Positions 50,461-62,268 of a DNA stretch of 64,000 nucleotides are shown here, piece after piece. Made by a program: the position numbers and the translations under genes. Source of the DNA: Labia minor (Eukaryota > Arthropoda > Insecta > Dermaptera > Spongiphoridae); the NCBI GenBank assembly GCA_963082975.1, contig OY720349.1, forward strand, positions 70,695,739 to 70,759,738, read 5' to 3'. A model generated the notes under the pieces. The model did not search any database, was not told the DNA's origin, and saw only the letters and a list, made by a program, of their open reading frames with translations. Every line of letters starts with the position of its first letter. Positions within the stretch are counted from its first letter, which is position 1.

Positions 50461-53400
50461 AATGAAATTTTTAAAAATTAATAATAAATATGTTCATTTT
50501 ACATCATAAAAATATTAATAAAATATATTATTGATATTTTTGATGAATAATTATTTTTTATACCCAAAATCAAAGGGTCATCGTCCTCTAACCTTTCATA
50601 AACCTGACGGTAAATATGAAAAATTAAATTTTTACAAATTAATAATAAATATGTTCATTTTACATCCTAAAAATATTAAAAATATTATTTATTGATATTT
50701 TTGATCAATAGTTATTTTTTTTAGCCAAAATCTTAGGGTCATCGTACGCCAAACTTTCATAATTTTGAGGGTAAAAATATAAAATGAAATTTTTTAAAAT
50801 TAATATTAAATACGTTCATTTTACATCATAAAAATATTAAAAAAATTATTTATTGATATTTTTAATGAATAATTATTTTTTTGAACCAAAATCGGAGGGT
50901 CATCATCCTCCAACCTTTCATACTTTTGACGTTAAAAATAAAAAATGAACATTTTAAAAATTAATAATAAATACGTTCATTTTACATCATGAAAATATTG
51001 AACAAATATATTATTGATACTTTTGATGAATAGTTATTTTTTATTCCCAAAATCGAGGGTCATCGTCCGCCAACCTTTCATAATTTTGAAGGTAAAAATA
51101 AAAAATCAATTTTATTAAAATTATTAATAAATCAGTTCATTTTACATCATAAAAATAATTAAAAATATTTTAGGGTTATTTTTGATGAATAGTTATTTTT
51201 TATTCCCAAAATCGAGGGTCATCGTCCGCCAACCTTTCATAATTTTGAAGGTAAAATTAAAAAATGAATTTTTTTAAAATTAATAATAAATATGTTCATT
51301 TTACATCCTAAAAATATTAAAAATATTATTTATTGATATTTTTGATCAATAGTTATTTTTTTATCCAAAATCTTAGGGTCATCGTCCGCCAAACTTTCAT
51401 AATTTTATATGGTAAAAATATAAATTGAAATTTTTTAAAATTAATATTAAATACGTTCATTTTTCATCATAAAAATATTAAAAAAAATTATTTATTGATA
51501 TTTTTAATGAATAATTATTTTTTTTAACCAAAATCGTAGGGTCATCTTCCGCCAACCCTTCATACTTTTGACGTTATAAATAAAAAATGAATTTTTTTAA
51601 AATTAATAATAAATCAGTTTATTTTACATCATAATAATATTAAAAAATATTTTATTGTTATTTTTGATGAATAGTTATTTTTTATAGCCCAAAATACTAT
51701 GGTCTTCATCCGCCAACCTTTCATAATTTTGACGGTAAAAATAAAAAATGAATTTTTTTGATATTAATAAAAAATAAGTTCATTTTACATCATAAAAATA
51801 TTAAAAATATTATTTATTGATATTTATGATCAATAGTTATTTTTTTAGCCAAAATCTTATGCTCATCGTCCCCCAACCTTTCATAATTTTGAAAGCAAAA
51901 ATAAAAATTAAATTTTTAAAAATTAATAATAAATATGTTCATTTTACATCATAAAAATATTAATAAAATATATTATTGATATTTTTGATGAATAATTATT
52001 TTTTATACCCAAAATCAAAGGGTCATCGTCCTCTAACCTTTCATAAACCTGACGGTAAATATGAAAAATTAAATTTTTAAAAATTAATAATAAATATGTT
52101 CATTTTACATCCTAAAAATATTAAAAATATTATTTATTGATATTTTTGATCAATAGTTATTTTTTTTAGCCAAAATCTTAGGGTCAACGTACGCCAAACT
52201 TTCATAATTTTGAGGGTAAAAATATAAAATGAAATTTTTTAAAATTAATATTAAATACGTTCATTTTACATCATAAAAATATTAAAAAAATTATTTATTG
52301 ATATTTTTAATGAATAATTATTTTTTTGAATCAAAATCGTAGGGTCATCATCCGCCAACCTTTCATACTTTTGACGTTAAAAATAAAAAATGAACATTTT
52401 AAAAATTAATAATAAATACGTTCATTTTACATCATGAAAATATTAAACAAATATATTATTGATACTTTTGATGAATAGTTATTTTTTATTCCCAAAATCG
52501 AGGGTCATCGTCCGCCAACCTTTCATAATTTTGAAGGTAAAAATAAAAAATCAATTTTATTAAAATTATTAATAAATCAGTTCATTTTACATCATAAAAA
52601 TAATTAATAATATTTTAGGGTTATTTTTGATGAAAAGTTATTTTTTATAGCCCAAAATCGGAGGGTCATCGTCCGCCAATCTTTCATAATTATGACGGGA
52701 AAAATAAAAAATGAACATTTTAAAAATTAATAATAAATACGTTAATTTTACATCATGAAAATATTAAAAAAATTATTTATTGATATTTTTAATGAATAAT
52801 TATTTTTTTTAACCAAAATCGTAGGGTCATCTTCCGCCAACCCTTCATACTTTTGACGTTAAAAATAAAAAATGAACATTTTAAAAATTGATAATAAATA
52901 CGTTCATTTTACATCATGAAAATATTAAACAAATATTTTATTGTTATTTTTGATGAATAGTTATTTTTTATAGCCCAAAATCGGAGGGTCATCGTCCGCC
53001 AACCTTTCATAATTTTTAAGGTAAATATTAGAAAATGAAATTTTTAAAAATTAATAATAAATACGTTCATTTTAAATAATAAAAATATTAAAAAAATATA
53101 TTATTTATATTTTTAATGAATAATTATTTTTTTTAGCCAAAATAGTAGGGTCATCGTCCGCCAACCTTTCATAATTTTTAAGGTAAAAATTAGAAAATGA
53201 AATTTTTAAAAATTAATAATAAATACGTTCATTTTACATCATAAAAATATTAATAAAATATATTATTTATATTTTTAATGAATAATTATTTTTTCTAGCC
53301 AACATAGTAGGGTTATCGTCCGCCAACCTTTATAATTTTGAAGGTAAATATAAAAAATGAAATTTTTAAAAATTAATAATAAATATTTACATTTTACATC

Positions 53401-54714
53401 ATAAAAATATTAAAAATATTATTTATTGATATTTATGATCAATAGTTATTTTTTATTCCCAAAATCGAGGGTTATCGTCCGCCAACCTTTCATAATTTTG
53501 AAGGTAATAATAAAAAATGAATTTTATTAAAATTAATAATAAATCCGTTCATTTTACATCATAAAAATATTAAGAAATATTTTATTGTTATTTTTGATGA
53601 ATAGTTATTTTTTATAAACCAAAATCGTAGGGTCATCGTCCGCCAACCTTTATAATTTTGAAAGTAAATATAAAAATGAAATTTTTAAAAATTAATAATA
53701 AATACGTTCATTTTAAATCATAAAAATATTAAAAAAATATATTATTTATATTTTTGATGAATAGTTATTTTTTATTCCCAAAATCGAGGGTCATCGTCCG
53801 CCAACCTTTCATAATTTTGAAGGTAAAAATATAAAATGAAATTTTTAAAAATCAATAATAAATACATTCATTTTTCATCATAAAAATATTAAAAAAATAT
53901 ATTATTTATATTTTTCATGAATAATTATTTTTTATAACCAAAATCGAGGGTCATCGTCCGCCAACCTTTCATAATTTTGAAGGTAAAATTAAAAAATGAA
54001 TTTTTTTAAAATTAATTATAAATCAGTTCATTTTACATCATAAAAATATTAAAAAATATTTTATTGTTATTTTTGATGAATAGTTATTTTTTATAGCCCA
54101 AAATCGGAGGGTCATCGTCCGCATATCTTTCATAATTTTGTCGGGAAAAATAAAAAATGAACATTTTAAAAACTAATAATAAATACGTTAATTTTACATC
54201 ATAAAAATATTAAAAAAATATATTATTGATATTTTTAATGAATAATTATTTTTTTTATCCAAAATACTAGGGTCTTCATCCGCCAACCTTTCAAAATTTT
54301 GAGGGTAAAAATATAAAATGAAATTTTTTAAAATTAATATTAAATACGTACATTTTTCATCATAAAAATATTAAAAAAATTATTTATTGATATTTTTAAT
54401 GAATAAAAATTTTTTTTAACCAAAATCGTAGGTTCATCGTCCGGCAACCCTTCATACTTTTGACGTTAAAAATAAAAAATGAACATTTTAAAAATTAATA
54501 ATAAATACGTTCATTTTACATCATAAAAATATTAAAAAAATATATTTTTTATATTTTTTATGAATAATTATTTTTTTTAGCCAAAATCGTAGGGTCATCG
54601 TCGTCCAACCTTTCATAATTTTGACGTTAAAAATAAAAAAGAAATTTTTAAAAATTAATAATAATTATGTTCATTTTACATTATAAAAATATTAAAAATA
54701 TTATTTTTTGATAT
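50461..54714. repeat. 160-bp satellite, right-hand part becoming heterogeneous
   Basis: The 3368-bp order breaks near 50460 by loss of a monomer (the next AAATATTTTAGGG is at 51172, 3209 bp after 47963). Further right monomers come in mixed order, and the last kilobase has degraded cores (GTCCGCATATC, GTCCGGCAACCC, GTCGTCCAACC). The array is cut at about 54714 by the (TAA)n tail of the next element. Confidence 0.9.
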
Positions 54715-54741
54715 TAATAATAATAATAATAATAATAATAA
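54715..54741. repeat. (TAA)n tail of the non-LTR element
   Basis: Nine TAA units at the satellite junction, followed on the plus strand by AAACGTCTTTATTTTCATA, the complement of an AATAAA-containing 3' end. Confidence 0.88.
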
Positions 54742-54761
54742 AACGTCTTTATTTTCATATA

Positions 54762-55762
54762 CACCTATCCCCCGATTTACACGGTAGATACGTTCCTGAG
54801 AAAAACGTGTAAATCGAAAATTAAAAATTTTCATGTCAAAACCGTCTAAATCGAAAAGCTTGCAGAAAATGCATAATTTTGCTATTTAACTGTTGTGATT
54901 TTTTTTCAATATTTTTAGGCGTACACAGAAATAAAAATAAAATGCATTGACAGGTTAAAATATGTAATATATTACGGAAACACTGTTTTTTTATTTAATT
55001 ACAATACATTAAAAAGAAGAACAAAAAATAAAACCAAATGTGTTTTATTATCCTTCATCACTATCAGAAATTACTCTCATTCTTTTTTTCGGAATCGAAT
55101 TTTGGAATTCACTTTCATCACTCGAAGTTATTTGTGCCGATTCGATGTTTGAAGCAGAAATATTTACATTCTGAGAGGTGGTAATAGAATCGTTTATTAA
55201 CAATTGTGCCCATACTCGTTGTATTGCCTGCTGCAACACTCTTTCTAATTCTGTTTTCATTTGTTCTAATAGTTCTTATTGTAGCTTCGTTCATGCTATA
55301 TGATTTTGCAACATCTACAACTCTATCTCCCTTTCGTTAGCGATCCAAAATTTCGATTTTAGTTTCTAAAGAAAGAACTTTTCTTTTAACTTCTTTCGAC
55401 ATTATAAGCCTATAATTTTTTTTAATTTATGTTAATTTATAATAATCTAAATTATGCACTCACTTGTAATTTACGAATATGGAAAATTAATTCTTTCTGA
55501 AACTGTGAAAATTTCACTCAAATACAATTTTCCGTACATAAAACTTTAATTTTATGCGAAGAAATACAGACACAATGTGCATGTACACCAAGTAGGCACA
55601 TAAGCTCGGGATTCCCCGTGAGATGTGTACACAGCGCACGTGTTAAAACACAGTAGCATTTAGTAGAGTGCGGTAAAAACAAAAAAAAACAAAAATTATT
55701 TGGAAAACCGTGTAAAAGCGAAAACGTGTAAAACAAGTACCGTCTAAATCGGGGGATAGGTG
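54762..55762 (-). mobile_element. Non-autonomous pogo/Tigger-like DNA transposon, 1001 bp
   Basis: The terminal inverted repeats are about 25 bp with one mismatch: CACCTATCCCCCGATTTACA at the left end against the inverse of TAAATCGGGGGATAGGTG at the right end. Both ends are flanked by TA, the expected target duplication of the Tc1/mariner-pogo superfamily. The interior holds remains of a CENP-B/Tigger-type transposase on the minus strand. At about 1 kb it is far shorter than an autonomous element, so it is an internal-deletion derivative. Confidence 0.85.
55048..55402 (-). pseudogene. Remnant of pogo/Tigger-like transposase with CENP-B-type N-terminal HTH
   Basis: From the ATG at 55402 the minus-strand translation begins MSKEVKRKVLSLETKIEILD, then has a TAA stop at codon 22 where the family normally has Leu, then continues RKGDRVVDVAKSYSMNEATI and RTIRTNENRIRKSVAAGN. 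This is the psq-like/CENP-B N-terminal helix-turn-helix that binds the element's ends. A second frame, from 55260 to 55048, ends in an acidic and Ser-rich tail (SSDESEFQNS, ISDSDEG) that may be the original C-terminus. The second DNA-binding domain and the DDE catalytic domain are missing, so it cannot encode an active transposase. The frame change between the two parts probably marks the internal deletion. Confidence 0.8.
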
Positions 55763-55764
55763 TA

Positions 55765-55948
55765 TTACATAATTAGTCATTATATTTTAATCAGCTTTAA
55801 GACTTTCCTCTCTTGGTCGGTTTGACCTTCAAGGGAGGCCGCTGTGTAATTCCATGCACATAAAATACAATACCACACATAATGTATACATATATAATAT
55901 ATTATATACAATGTAGAAGTATATAAAAAAAAACATTAAGAGTGAGTG
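55765..55948 (-). other. 3' UTR of the non-LTR element
   Basis: Non-coding A/T-rich sequence between the last recognisable ORF codon and the pogo-like insertion. It contains a short G/C-richer stretch (CTCTCTTGGTCGGTTTGACC, plus strand) and an ATATATAATATATTATATAC tract. Nothing else was recognised. Confidence 0.55.
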
Positions 55949-58900
55949 TCAGTAATTAAACTGAGAGACCAGAAAATATCGATAATTCCAGGCGCTCTTA
56001 CAATATTTAATTAATTCACTTATATCATTATTACCATTTACATATGACTTAATGTCCTCTAAGCTTAAGAGTTCATTCTTTAAATACAACAATCTAAAAT
56101 TTCTGAAGATTGGGCATTCTCTCTCTCGTCAATGAAATGGAATATATCTTCCTCCACATTTAAATTACAGAGAGACCACAGTTTTATATCGTTTTTATGT
56201 GAGTATTTGTTTAATTAAAGGAGTTCTTCCCTAATTTTAATTACCCATGCAATACTCTGAGAAACAAAATTGGTATTGACTATTTTAAAACTGATGTCTA
56301 GATCTTTGTATAAGTTATGCCTCCTATACCATTCTGCGCCACAGACATGCAGTCACTAAATAATTTATTTTTAATGACATCCAAGACCTGTGTGACAGGA
56401 ATTCTTCTCTCCAACAAATCCTCTAGTGACACAGAATATAAGTCAGCAATCACTCTCCAGTCGTTATACCAGAATAATTTTCTCTTAATTATATCCTTAA
56501 CAAGAATGGCCGGATATCTGTCGTCAGGGAGGTCCATGCATCTACATATATATTTTAAATGAAGTTTAAAAGTATATAAAAAAGTTGGGTGAACATCACT
56601 TTCTAGGTAAACCAAAAAATCTGTTGTAAATTTTGGGAGATTAAAAATTGTTTTAAATAAGTATTTAAAGGACAACTCCTCCTCCCATGCATCTTAGAGC
56701 CCCACACTTGGGCTCCATAACAGAGAATTGCTCTTGATACAGCAAGGAAGATGTGCAACTTTGAAGAAAAGGGTATATTTTTATTATTTAATACATTATT
56801 ATAGGAGTTTAAAGCAAATTTTGCTTTAGTAAACCTCTCCTCCAAGTGTTCCTCCATTGATAGCCTGAATGTAAGAGTTATCCCCAGATATTTATAGCTA
56901 TTAACTACTTGGATGTTCTCCCCTCTATATTTCCACACTTCGTGCTTGGCAGGGGGTCTTCCTCCATTCCTAAAAACTACTATTTTGGATTTATTTAAAT
57001 TTATTATTAAATTCCATTTTTTACAGTAATCATCCAGAAGGTTTACCATTTTTTGCATATCATTTATTTGTGGCAAGGAGGACCAAATCATCTGCGTACG
57101 CGAGGAGTTTGATCACCGTTTTTTCAATTTGGATTCCACCATCTAAGTAATTTTCGATATCATTTAAAAATAGCGAGAACAAAATCGGGCTCAGAAGACA
57201 ACCTTGCTTTACCCCCATTGTCGTTTCGAAGGGCTCAGATAGACCGCCACAGCACCAAACTGATGCATACGTTTCTGTATATAAACTTTTAATTATGTTT
57301 TTCATCTTAGTGGAAATCCCAATTTCCGACAGTTTATAGAAAAGAGCATGCCTATCCACACGATCAAAAGCCGCAGATAAATCAACAAAGAAAGCAAATA
57401 CTTTATTCCGTTTTTTACTTAATTTAATTTTTACAATATTCGTTAGGTTCGATATATTATCTATTGTAGAGTAACCCCTCCTAAACCCTGCCTGAAATTC
57501 TCCCAAAATATTATTTTGTTCTGTCCAGTTAGTTATTCTTCTCAAAAGAAGGCCTGTAAATATTTTCCCCACAGTGTTACAAAAAGAGATACCTCTATAA
57601 TTTGCTACCTCGCTTAAATCACCCTTTTTATGTAGAGGAAAGATTATCTCAACTTTAAAGCTATCTGGTATTTCCCCTTTGTTATAAATGCCATTTAATA
57701 TCTCAAGAAGTTTGTGTAAAACATTATTTGGGGTATTTTTAAAAAATTCATAGGGGATTCGATCCGAGCCAGGTGCCTTATCGTCCTTTGCTGCTGAGAT
57801 AACTAAGCGCAGGTCTGATATATCGAAGAGGGAATCTATAAAACTGTCCTCTATAAAAGGGTCAGTATAACTTATTCTATAGGAAGCTAGATTTGAATTT
57901 GTTATATCCTTGAAATAGTTTACCCACTCCTCGACAGTGATATCACTGTCTACATTAAATGAAATGTTTTCTTTGCTTTGAAAATTCGAACCTGTTTCCA
58001 AAAATCCTTGGTATAACTAACTTCCTTTAGTCTTTCGATAGCGTTTTCTAAATATTTCCTTCTCTTCAAAGAGCACAGCCTCCCATAACTTCTATTTGTT
58101 TCAAGATATAACATTTTAATTACAGGTGAGTTGGATTTTCTAAAACACCTAAGAAGGTTGAAGACGCGTGTTCTCAATCTGTAACAATCTACATCGAACC
58201 ATTCTTGCTTAGGAACAAACTTTTTACAAATGTAATTCTTTTTGTTTTCATTGTTATAATTTATTATCATATTTGTCATAATCTTTAAATTTTCATTTAG
58301 GCTATTATCTGACCAGATTTGTTCATTTACATAATTTTCAATTGTTGATTTATAAATCTCCTTTCCCTTGGAACCCATTTGAATTTAGGAAGTATGGGAG
58401 TTATTTCAATATCCCTAGTCACATTAATTGAACATTTGAGAGTTATAGGGAGATGATCAGAGAAAGACTCTGCGGCTACCTCAAAGGAAAAAATATATGG
58501 CAACAAATCAGCCGAAACGCTACAAAAGTCTATAACCGAACATCCCAAGGGGCCAATGAAAGTGAATTCACCCTAGGCATCATCCTCAGTCCTTCCATTC
58601 AATATTATCATATTGTTGTCCTCAAAAAGCTCCAGGATCGCTCTACCATTTGGATTAATTTTAGAATCTTTAGAATTTCTAATTGTTTCCAGGTTTTTAC
58701 TAAACATATTTAATCTATCCGGAATTATTTGATCACAACCAATCCTTCCGTTAAAATCTCCCACCAGGATGAAGTCAAAATCGCGATATCTATCAATCAA
58801 ACCTTAAAGAGCCACAAAGTCCTCCCACCAATCATTACAATTTAAATATATAGGTAGAATATAATAAACTTTTTCTTTATTTTTTATTTCTAATGCTTCG

Positions 58901-58995
58901 CTAATTAACCAATCCGACTCGAGAAATAAAAGAGAAACAGCCGATTTTGTCAAATTGCACACCAACAATCCGGGTATGCTGTGTGCGTATACTTA
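55949..58995 (-). pseudogene. Non-LTR retrotransposon endonuclease/reverse transcriptase, multiply frameshifted
   Basis: In order on the minus strand: endonuclease pieces (LLVCNLTKSAVSLLFLESDW near 58970, VGDFNGRIG near 58760, SDHLPI near 58455), a linker (58378-57950), reverse transcriptase (58001-57060) with KAPGSDRIPYEFF, FVDLSAAFDRVDR, GVKQGCLLSP and AYADDLVLLA, then YKYLGITL and CYGAQVWG (57091-56603), a C-terminal region with LPDDRYPAILVKDIIKRKLF (56675-56298) and a final piece with CNLNVEEDIFHF and CPIFRNFR, ending at TGA 55951-55949. The catalytic Asp and YADD are still readable. Frame changes lie near 58380, 57985, 57075, 56680, 56300 and 56130, and in-frame stops near 58803 and 58575. 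In the zinc-knuckle-like motif the first Cys has become Trp. It is dead. The clade is not assigned; it is distinct from the RTE at 22297. Confidence 0.88.
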
Positions 58996-58998
58996 ATA

Positions 58999-60540
58999 TT
59001 CAGGCACCACACCACCGTTTATTCATCTTTGATTATCGCTAAATCCAAGGCAGCCCCTCTCGAAGTAATCTCTCTCCCCCGCCTTGAACTTTGCGCCGCC
59101 CATTTGCTGGCAAAAATCATGCATCATACTAAATCAACGCTTCTCCCTCACCTTACATTCGACACCATCTCCGTCCTTCTCAGCTCATAAACAATCATCT
59201 GTGGTGGATTGGGCCAGCTTGGCTCCTAATGTCTCCAGATCGGTGGCCAGTGTTTACTCCCACTACTCCCGACTTGGCTCGTTTCGCTGAAGAGGAGAAA
59301 CGTATTCGCCCATTAATCATGGCTCTTCATCCATCAGAACCCGCTTTTGAGGCTCGGTTTTCATCCTTCACAAACCTTCTGCGGATCTCGCAACGCTCCA
59401 GTGGTCCATTAACCGCGGCTGAACTTCAAACCGCCAAAACCCGTTTACTTCATCCATATTAACAATCAAATCTCGCTGATATAATTCAGGATCTTGAGTA
59501 TTCCGATCCGAAATTACGCCTTATCAAGCAATTCGGTTTAGACTCACCCATTCACTACCATTCAGACTATCATCTATATTGCTGCCAAAAGAGGACACCT
59601 TATGCGACTCATCATAGAAGACACTCATCTTCGCAACCTCCACGCAGGCGCTTATTCTACAAATTTGTATTTGCGGCGATCCCACAGGATTGCCGATGGT
59701 CGCAATACTGTTTGCCGTCAACTCGTTTCTTGCAATGAATGCTTCTCCTACAAGCCCTAACCAATCATTCAACCAATGGGTTCCTTACCTCTCGCTCGCA
59801 TCACCTCCGCTAGTGCCTTTTATACCACTGGATTAGAATATGCTGGACCTTATTCCATCACTTCCGCACGACTCCGGGGAGCAGCTGTAACCAAGGCATA
59901 TTTGGTAATTTTTATCTGCTTCTGATCTTACCACCGCCGCATTCATCGCCGCCTATCGACGTTTCGCCGCTCGCTGTGGTCACCCTGCCGTCATCTTTAG
60001 TGAAAATGTCACCAATTTGCTTCTGTGGGAATCGAGTGGCGGTTTATTCCTCCATCTAGTCCGCACTTCGGCGGTCTGTGGGAAGCTACTGTCAAGTCCG
60101 CCAAATATCATCTTTGCCGCGTCGTGGGAGAACAGAAGCTCAACTACGAAGAGTTCCTTACCATCATCACTCAAATAGAAGCGGTCCTTAATTCACGCCC
60201 CCAGTATCCATTGTCTTCTGACCCCACCGATCTTCAAGCTTTCACTCCTGGGTACTTCCTCATTTTGCGCCATCCCACTTCAGGCCCTAGTGCCTTGAAT
60301 CATGACATAAGCGCAACCCCAATCTCGAGATTAGATTGGTGGCAATTACTCCGAAGAGTCGTCCAGCATTTTTGAAACGATGGCGCCTCGAGTAGTTACA
60401 CACTTTGCAGCAGCGATCTAAATGGCTCAACTCAACGACTCAATTGACCCCATGCACTCTCGTACTCATCAAGGATGACCTTCGCTCCACGCTGCAGTGG
60501 ACATTGGAAAGTGTCCTCAACGTTATTTTGGGACCGGATG
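58999..60540 (+). pseudogene. BEL/Pao LTR-retrotransposon pol fragment, internally deleted and frameshifted
   Basis: The pieces appear in the usual BEL/Pao pol order. RNase H end: IAKSKAAPL and LPRLELCAAHLLAK (about 59029-59118). Linker hallmark LWWIGPAWL (near 59200). Integrase zinc-finger region with HLRNLHAG and a later C-x-x-C pair (about 59630-59745). Catalytic-core remnants (59830-60000). Then EWRFIPPSSPHFGGLWEA (60034-60087) and EAVLNSRPQYPLSSDP (60180-60225). A tail resembling the DUF5641-type C-terminus lies at about 60375-60540. Several frame changes and stops occur, segments are missing between RNase H and the linker and within the integrase core, and both integrase Asp positions appear replaced by Glu. 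No gag, protease, main RT domain or LTR is present. The 3' side ends abruptly in a satellite. It is a non-functional relic. Confidence 0.85.
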
Positions 60541-60544
60541 GCGA

Positions 60545-62268
60545 GTTCAGTTCGGTTCCGGGTTCGGTTCGGTTCAGTTCAGTTCGGTTCCGGGTTCGGT
60601 TCGGTTCAGTTCAGTTCGGTTCCGGGTTCGGTTCGGTTCAGTTCAGTTCGGTTCCGGGTTCGGTTCGGTTCAGTTCAGTTCGGTTCCGGGTTCGGTTCGG
60701 TTCAGTTCAGTTCGGTTCCGGGTTCGGTTCGGTTCAGTTCAGTTCGGTTCCGGGTTCGGTTCGGTTCAGTTCAGTTCGGTTCCGGGTTCGGTTCGGTTCA
60801 GTTCAGTTCGGTTCCGGGTTCGGTTCGGTTCAGTTCAGTTCGGTTCCGGGTTCGGTTCGGTTCAGTTCAGTTCGGTTCCGGGTTCGGTTCGGTTCAGTTC
60901 AGTTCGGTTCCGGGTTCGGTTCGGTTCAGTTCAGTTCGGTTCCGGGTTCGGTTCGGTTCAGTTCAGTTCGGTTCCGGGTTCGGTTCGGTTCAGTTCAGTT
61001 CGGTTCCGGGTTCGGTTCGGTTCAGTTCAGTTCGGTTCCGGGTTCGGTTCGGTTCAGTTCAGTTCGGTTCCGGGTTCGGTTCGGTTCAGTTCAGTTCGGT
61101 TCCGGGTTCGGTTCGGTTCAGTTCAGTTCGGTTCCGGGTTCGGTTCGGTTCAGTTCAGTTCGGTTCCGGGTTCGGTTCGGTTCAGTTCAGTTCGGTTCCG
61201 GGTTCGGTTCGGTTCAGTTCAGTTCGGTTCCGGGTTCGGTTCGGTTCAGTTCAGTTCGGTTCCGGGTTCGGTTCGGTTCAGTTCAGTTCGGTTCCGGGTT
61301 CGGTTCGGTTCAGTTCAGTTCGGTTCCGGGTTCGGTTCGGTTCAGTTCAGTTCGGTTCCGGGTTCGGTTCGGTTCAGTTCAGTTCGGTTCCGGGTTCGGT
61401 TCGGTTCAGTTCAGTTCGGTTCCGGGTTCGGTTCGGTTCAGTTCAGTTCGGTTCCGGGTTCGGTTCGGTTCAGTTCAGTTCGGTTCCGGGTTCGGTTCGG
61501 TTCAGTTCAGTTCGGTTCCGGGTTCGGTTCGGTTCAGTTCAGTTCGGTTCCGGGTTCGGTTCGGTTCAGTTCAGTTCGGTTCCGGGTTCGGTTCGGTTCA
61601 GTTCAGTTCGGTTCCGGGTTCGGTTCGGTTCAGTTCAGTTCGGTTCCGGGTTCGGTTCGGTTCAGTTCAGTTCGGTTCCGGGTTCGGTTCGGTTCAGTTC
61701 AGTTCGGTTCCGGGTTCGGTTCGGTTCAGTTCAGTTCGGTTCCGGGTTCGGTTCGGTTCAGTTCAGTTCGGTTCCGGGTTCGGTTCGGTTCAGTTCAGTT
61801 CGGTTCCGGGTTCGGTTCGGTTCAGTTCAGTTCGGTTCCGGGTTCGGTTCGGTTCAGTTCAGTTCGGTTCCGGGTTCGGTTCGGTTCAGTTCAGTTCGGT
61901 TCCGGGTTCGGTTCGGTTCAGTTCAGTTCGGTTCCGGGTTCGGTTCGGTTCAGTTCAGTTCGGTTCCGGGTTCGGTTCGGTTCAGTTCAGTTCGGTTCCG
62001 GGTTCGGTTCGGTTCAGTTCAGTTCGGTTCCGGGTTCGGTTCGGTTCAGTTCAGTTCGGTTCCGGGTTCGGTTCGGTTCAGTTCAGTTCGGTTCCGGGTT
62101 CGGTTCGGTTCAGTTCAGTTCGGTTCCGGGTTCGGTTCGGTTCAGTTCAGTTCGGTTCCGGGTTCGGTTCGGTTCAGTTCAGTTCGGTTCCGGGTTCGGT
62201 TCGGTTCAGTTCAGTTCGGTTCCGGGTTCGGTTCGGTTCAGTTCAGTTCGGTTCCGGGTTCGGTTCGG
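60545..62268. repeat. 32-bp satellite of TTCGG-like blocks, about 54 copies
   Basis: The repeating unit is one TTCGG, one TTCCGGG, two TTCGG and two TTCAG blocks (5+7+5+5+5+5 = 32 bp). It repeats essentially perfectly for about 1.7 kb, starting directly inside the BEL/Pao remnant. It is unrelated to the 160-bp satellite and much richer in G/C. Confidence 0.95.

Larger units (their letters stand above)
1..54714. repeat. A+T-rich satellite array, monomer about 160 bp, with higher-order structure
   Basis: The whole stretch is a head-to-tail array whose monomers recur every 159-161 bp (the first core positions are about 144, 303 and 464). Each monomer holds the core GGTCATCGTCCGCCAACC, then a short motif close to TTTCATAATTTTGAAGG, then A/T runs, a CGTTCATTTTACATCAT block, AAAATATTAAAAAAATATATT and GATATTTTTGATGAATA. 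Stop codons occur in every frame and I see no coding capacity. Four kinds of mobile insertion interrupt it and are listed separately. Without them about 44 kb, or roughly 280 monomers, remain. Such arrays are typical of centromeric or pericentromeric heterochromatin, but position on the chromosome cannot be told from the sequence. Confidence 0.97.
54715..58995 (-). mobile_element. Decayed 5'-truncated non-LTR retrotransposon
   Basis: Read on the minus strand this is the 3' part of a non-LTR element: endonuclease remnant, reverse transcriptase, C-terminal zinc-knuckle-like region, 3' UTR (55948 down to 55765, continuing at 54759-54742), an AATAAAGACG polyadenylation-like motif and a (TTA)n tail. 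A pogo/Tigger-like transposon (54762-55762) is nested in the 3' UTR. The 5' end stops inside the endonuclease domain near 58995, where BEL/Pao sequence begins, so it is 5'-truncated or was broken by rearrangement. No target-site duplication could be recognised. Confidence 0.85.

Noticed and set aside
1-54714. Regularly spaced conserved blocks resembling a CRISPR array
   Set aside because: The 160-bp period is repeat throughout: the sequences between cores are themselves conserved and are not unique spacers. The surroundings are eukaryotic transposable elements.
1-54714. Organellar or bacterial-symbiont origin because of the extreme A+T content
   Set aside because: There are no organellar, rRNA, tRNA or bacterial genes, and the insertions are eukaryotic retroelements, Helitron-like elements and a pogo-type transposon.
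1-54714. A mammalian-type CENP-B box within the satellite core
   Set aside because: The core lacks the TTCG...A..CGGG arrangement of essential bases; any centromere-protein binding remains speculation.
55518-55736. 72-codon minus-strand ORF inside the pogo-like element
   Set aside because: It lies between the TIR and the transposase start and has no similarity to transposase motifs; probably chance.
58453-58713. 86-codon plus-strand ORF
   Set aside because: Antisense to the endonuclease remnant of the minus-strand non-LTR element.
59524-60174. Minus-strand ORFs of 64 and 82 codons over the BEL/Pao remnant
   Set aside because: The plus strand in this interval carries the recognisable integrase-type pieces.
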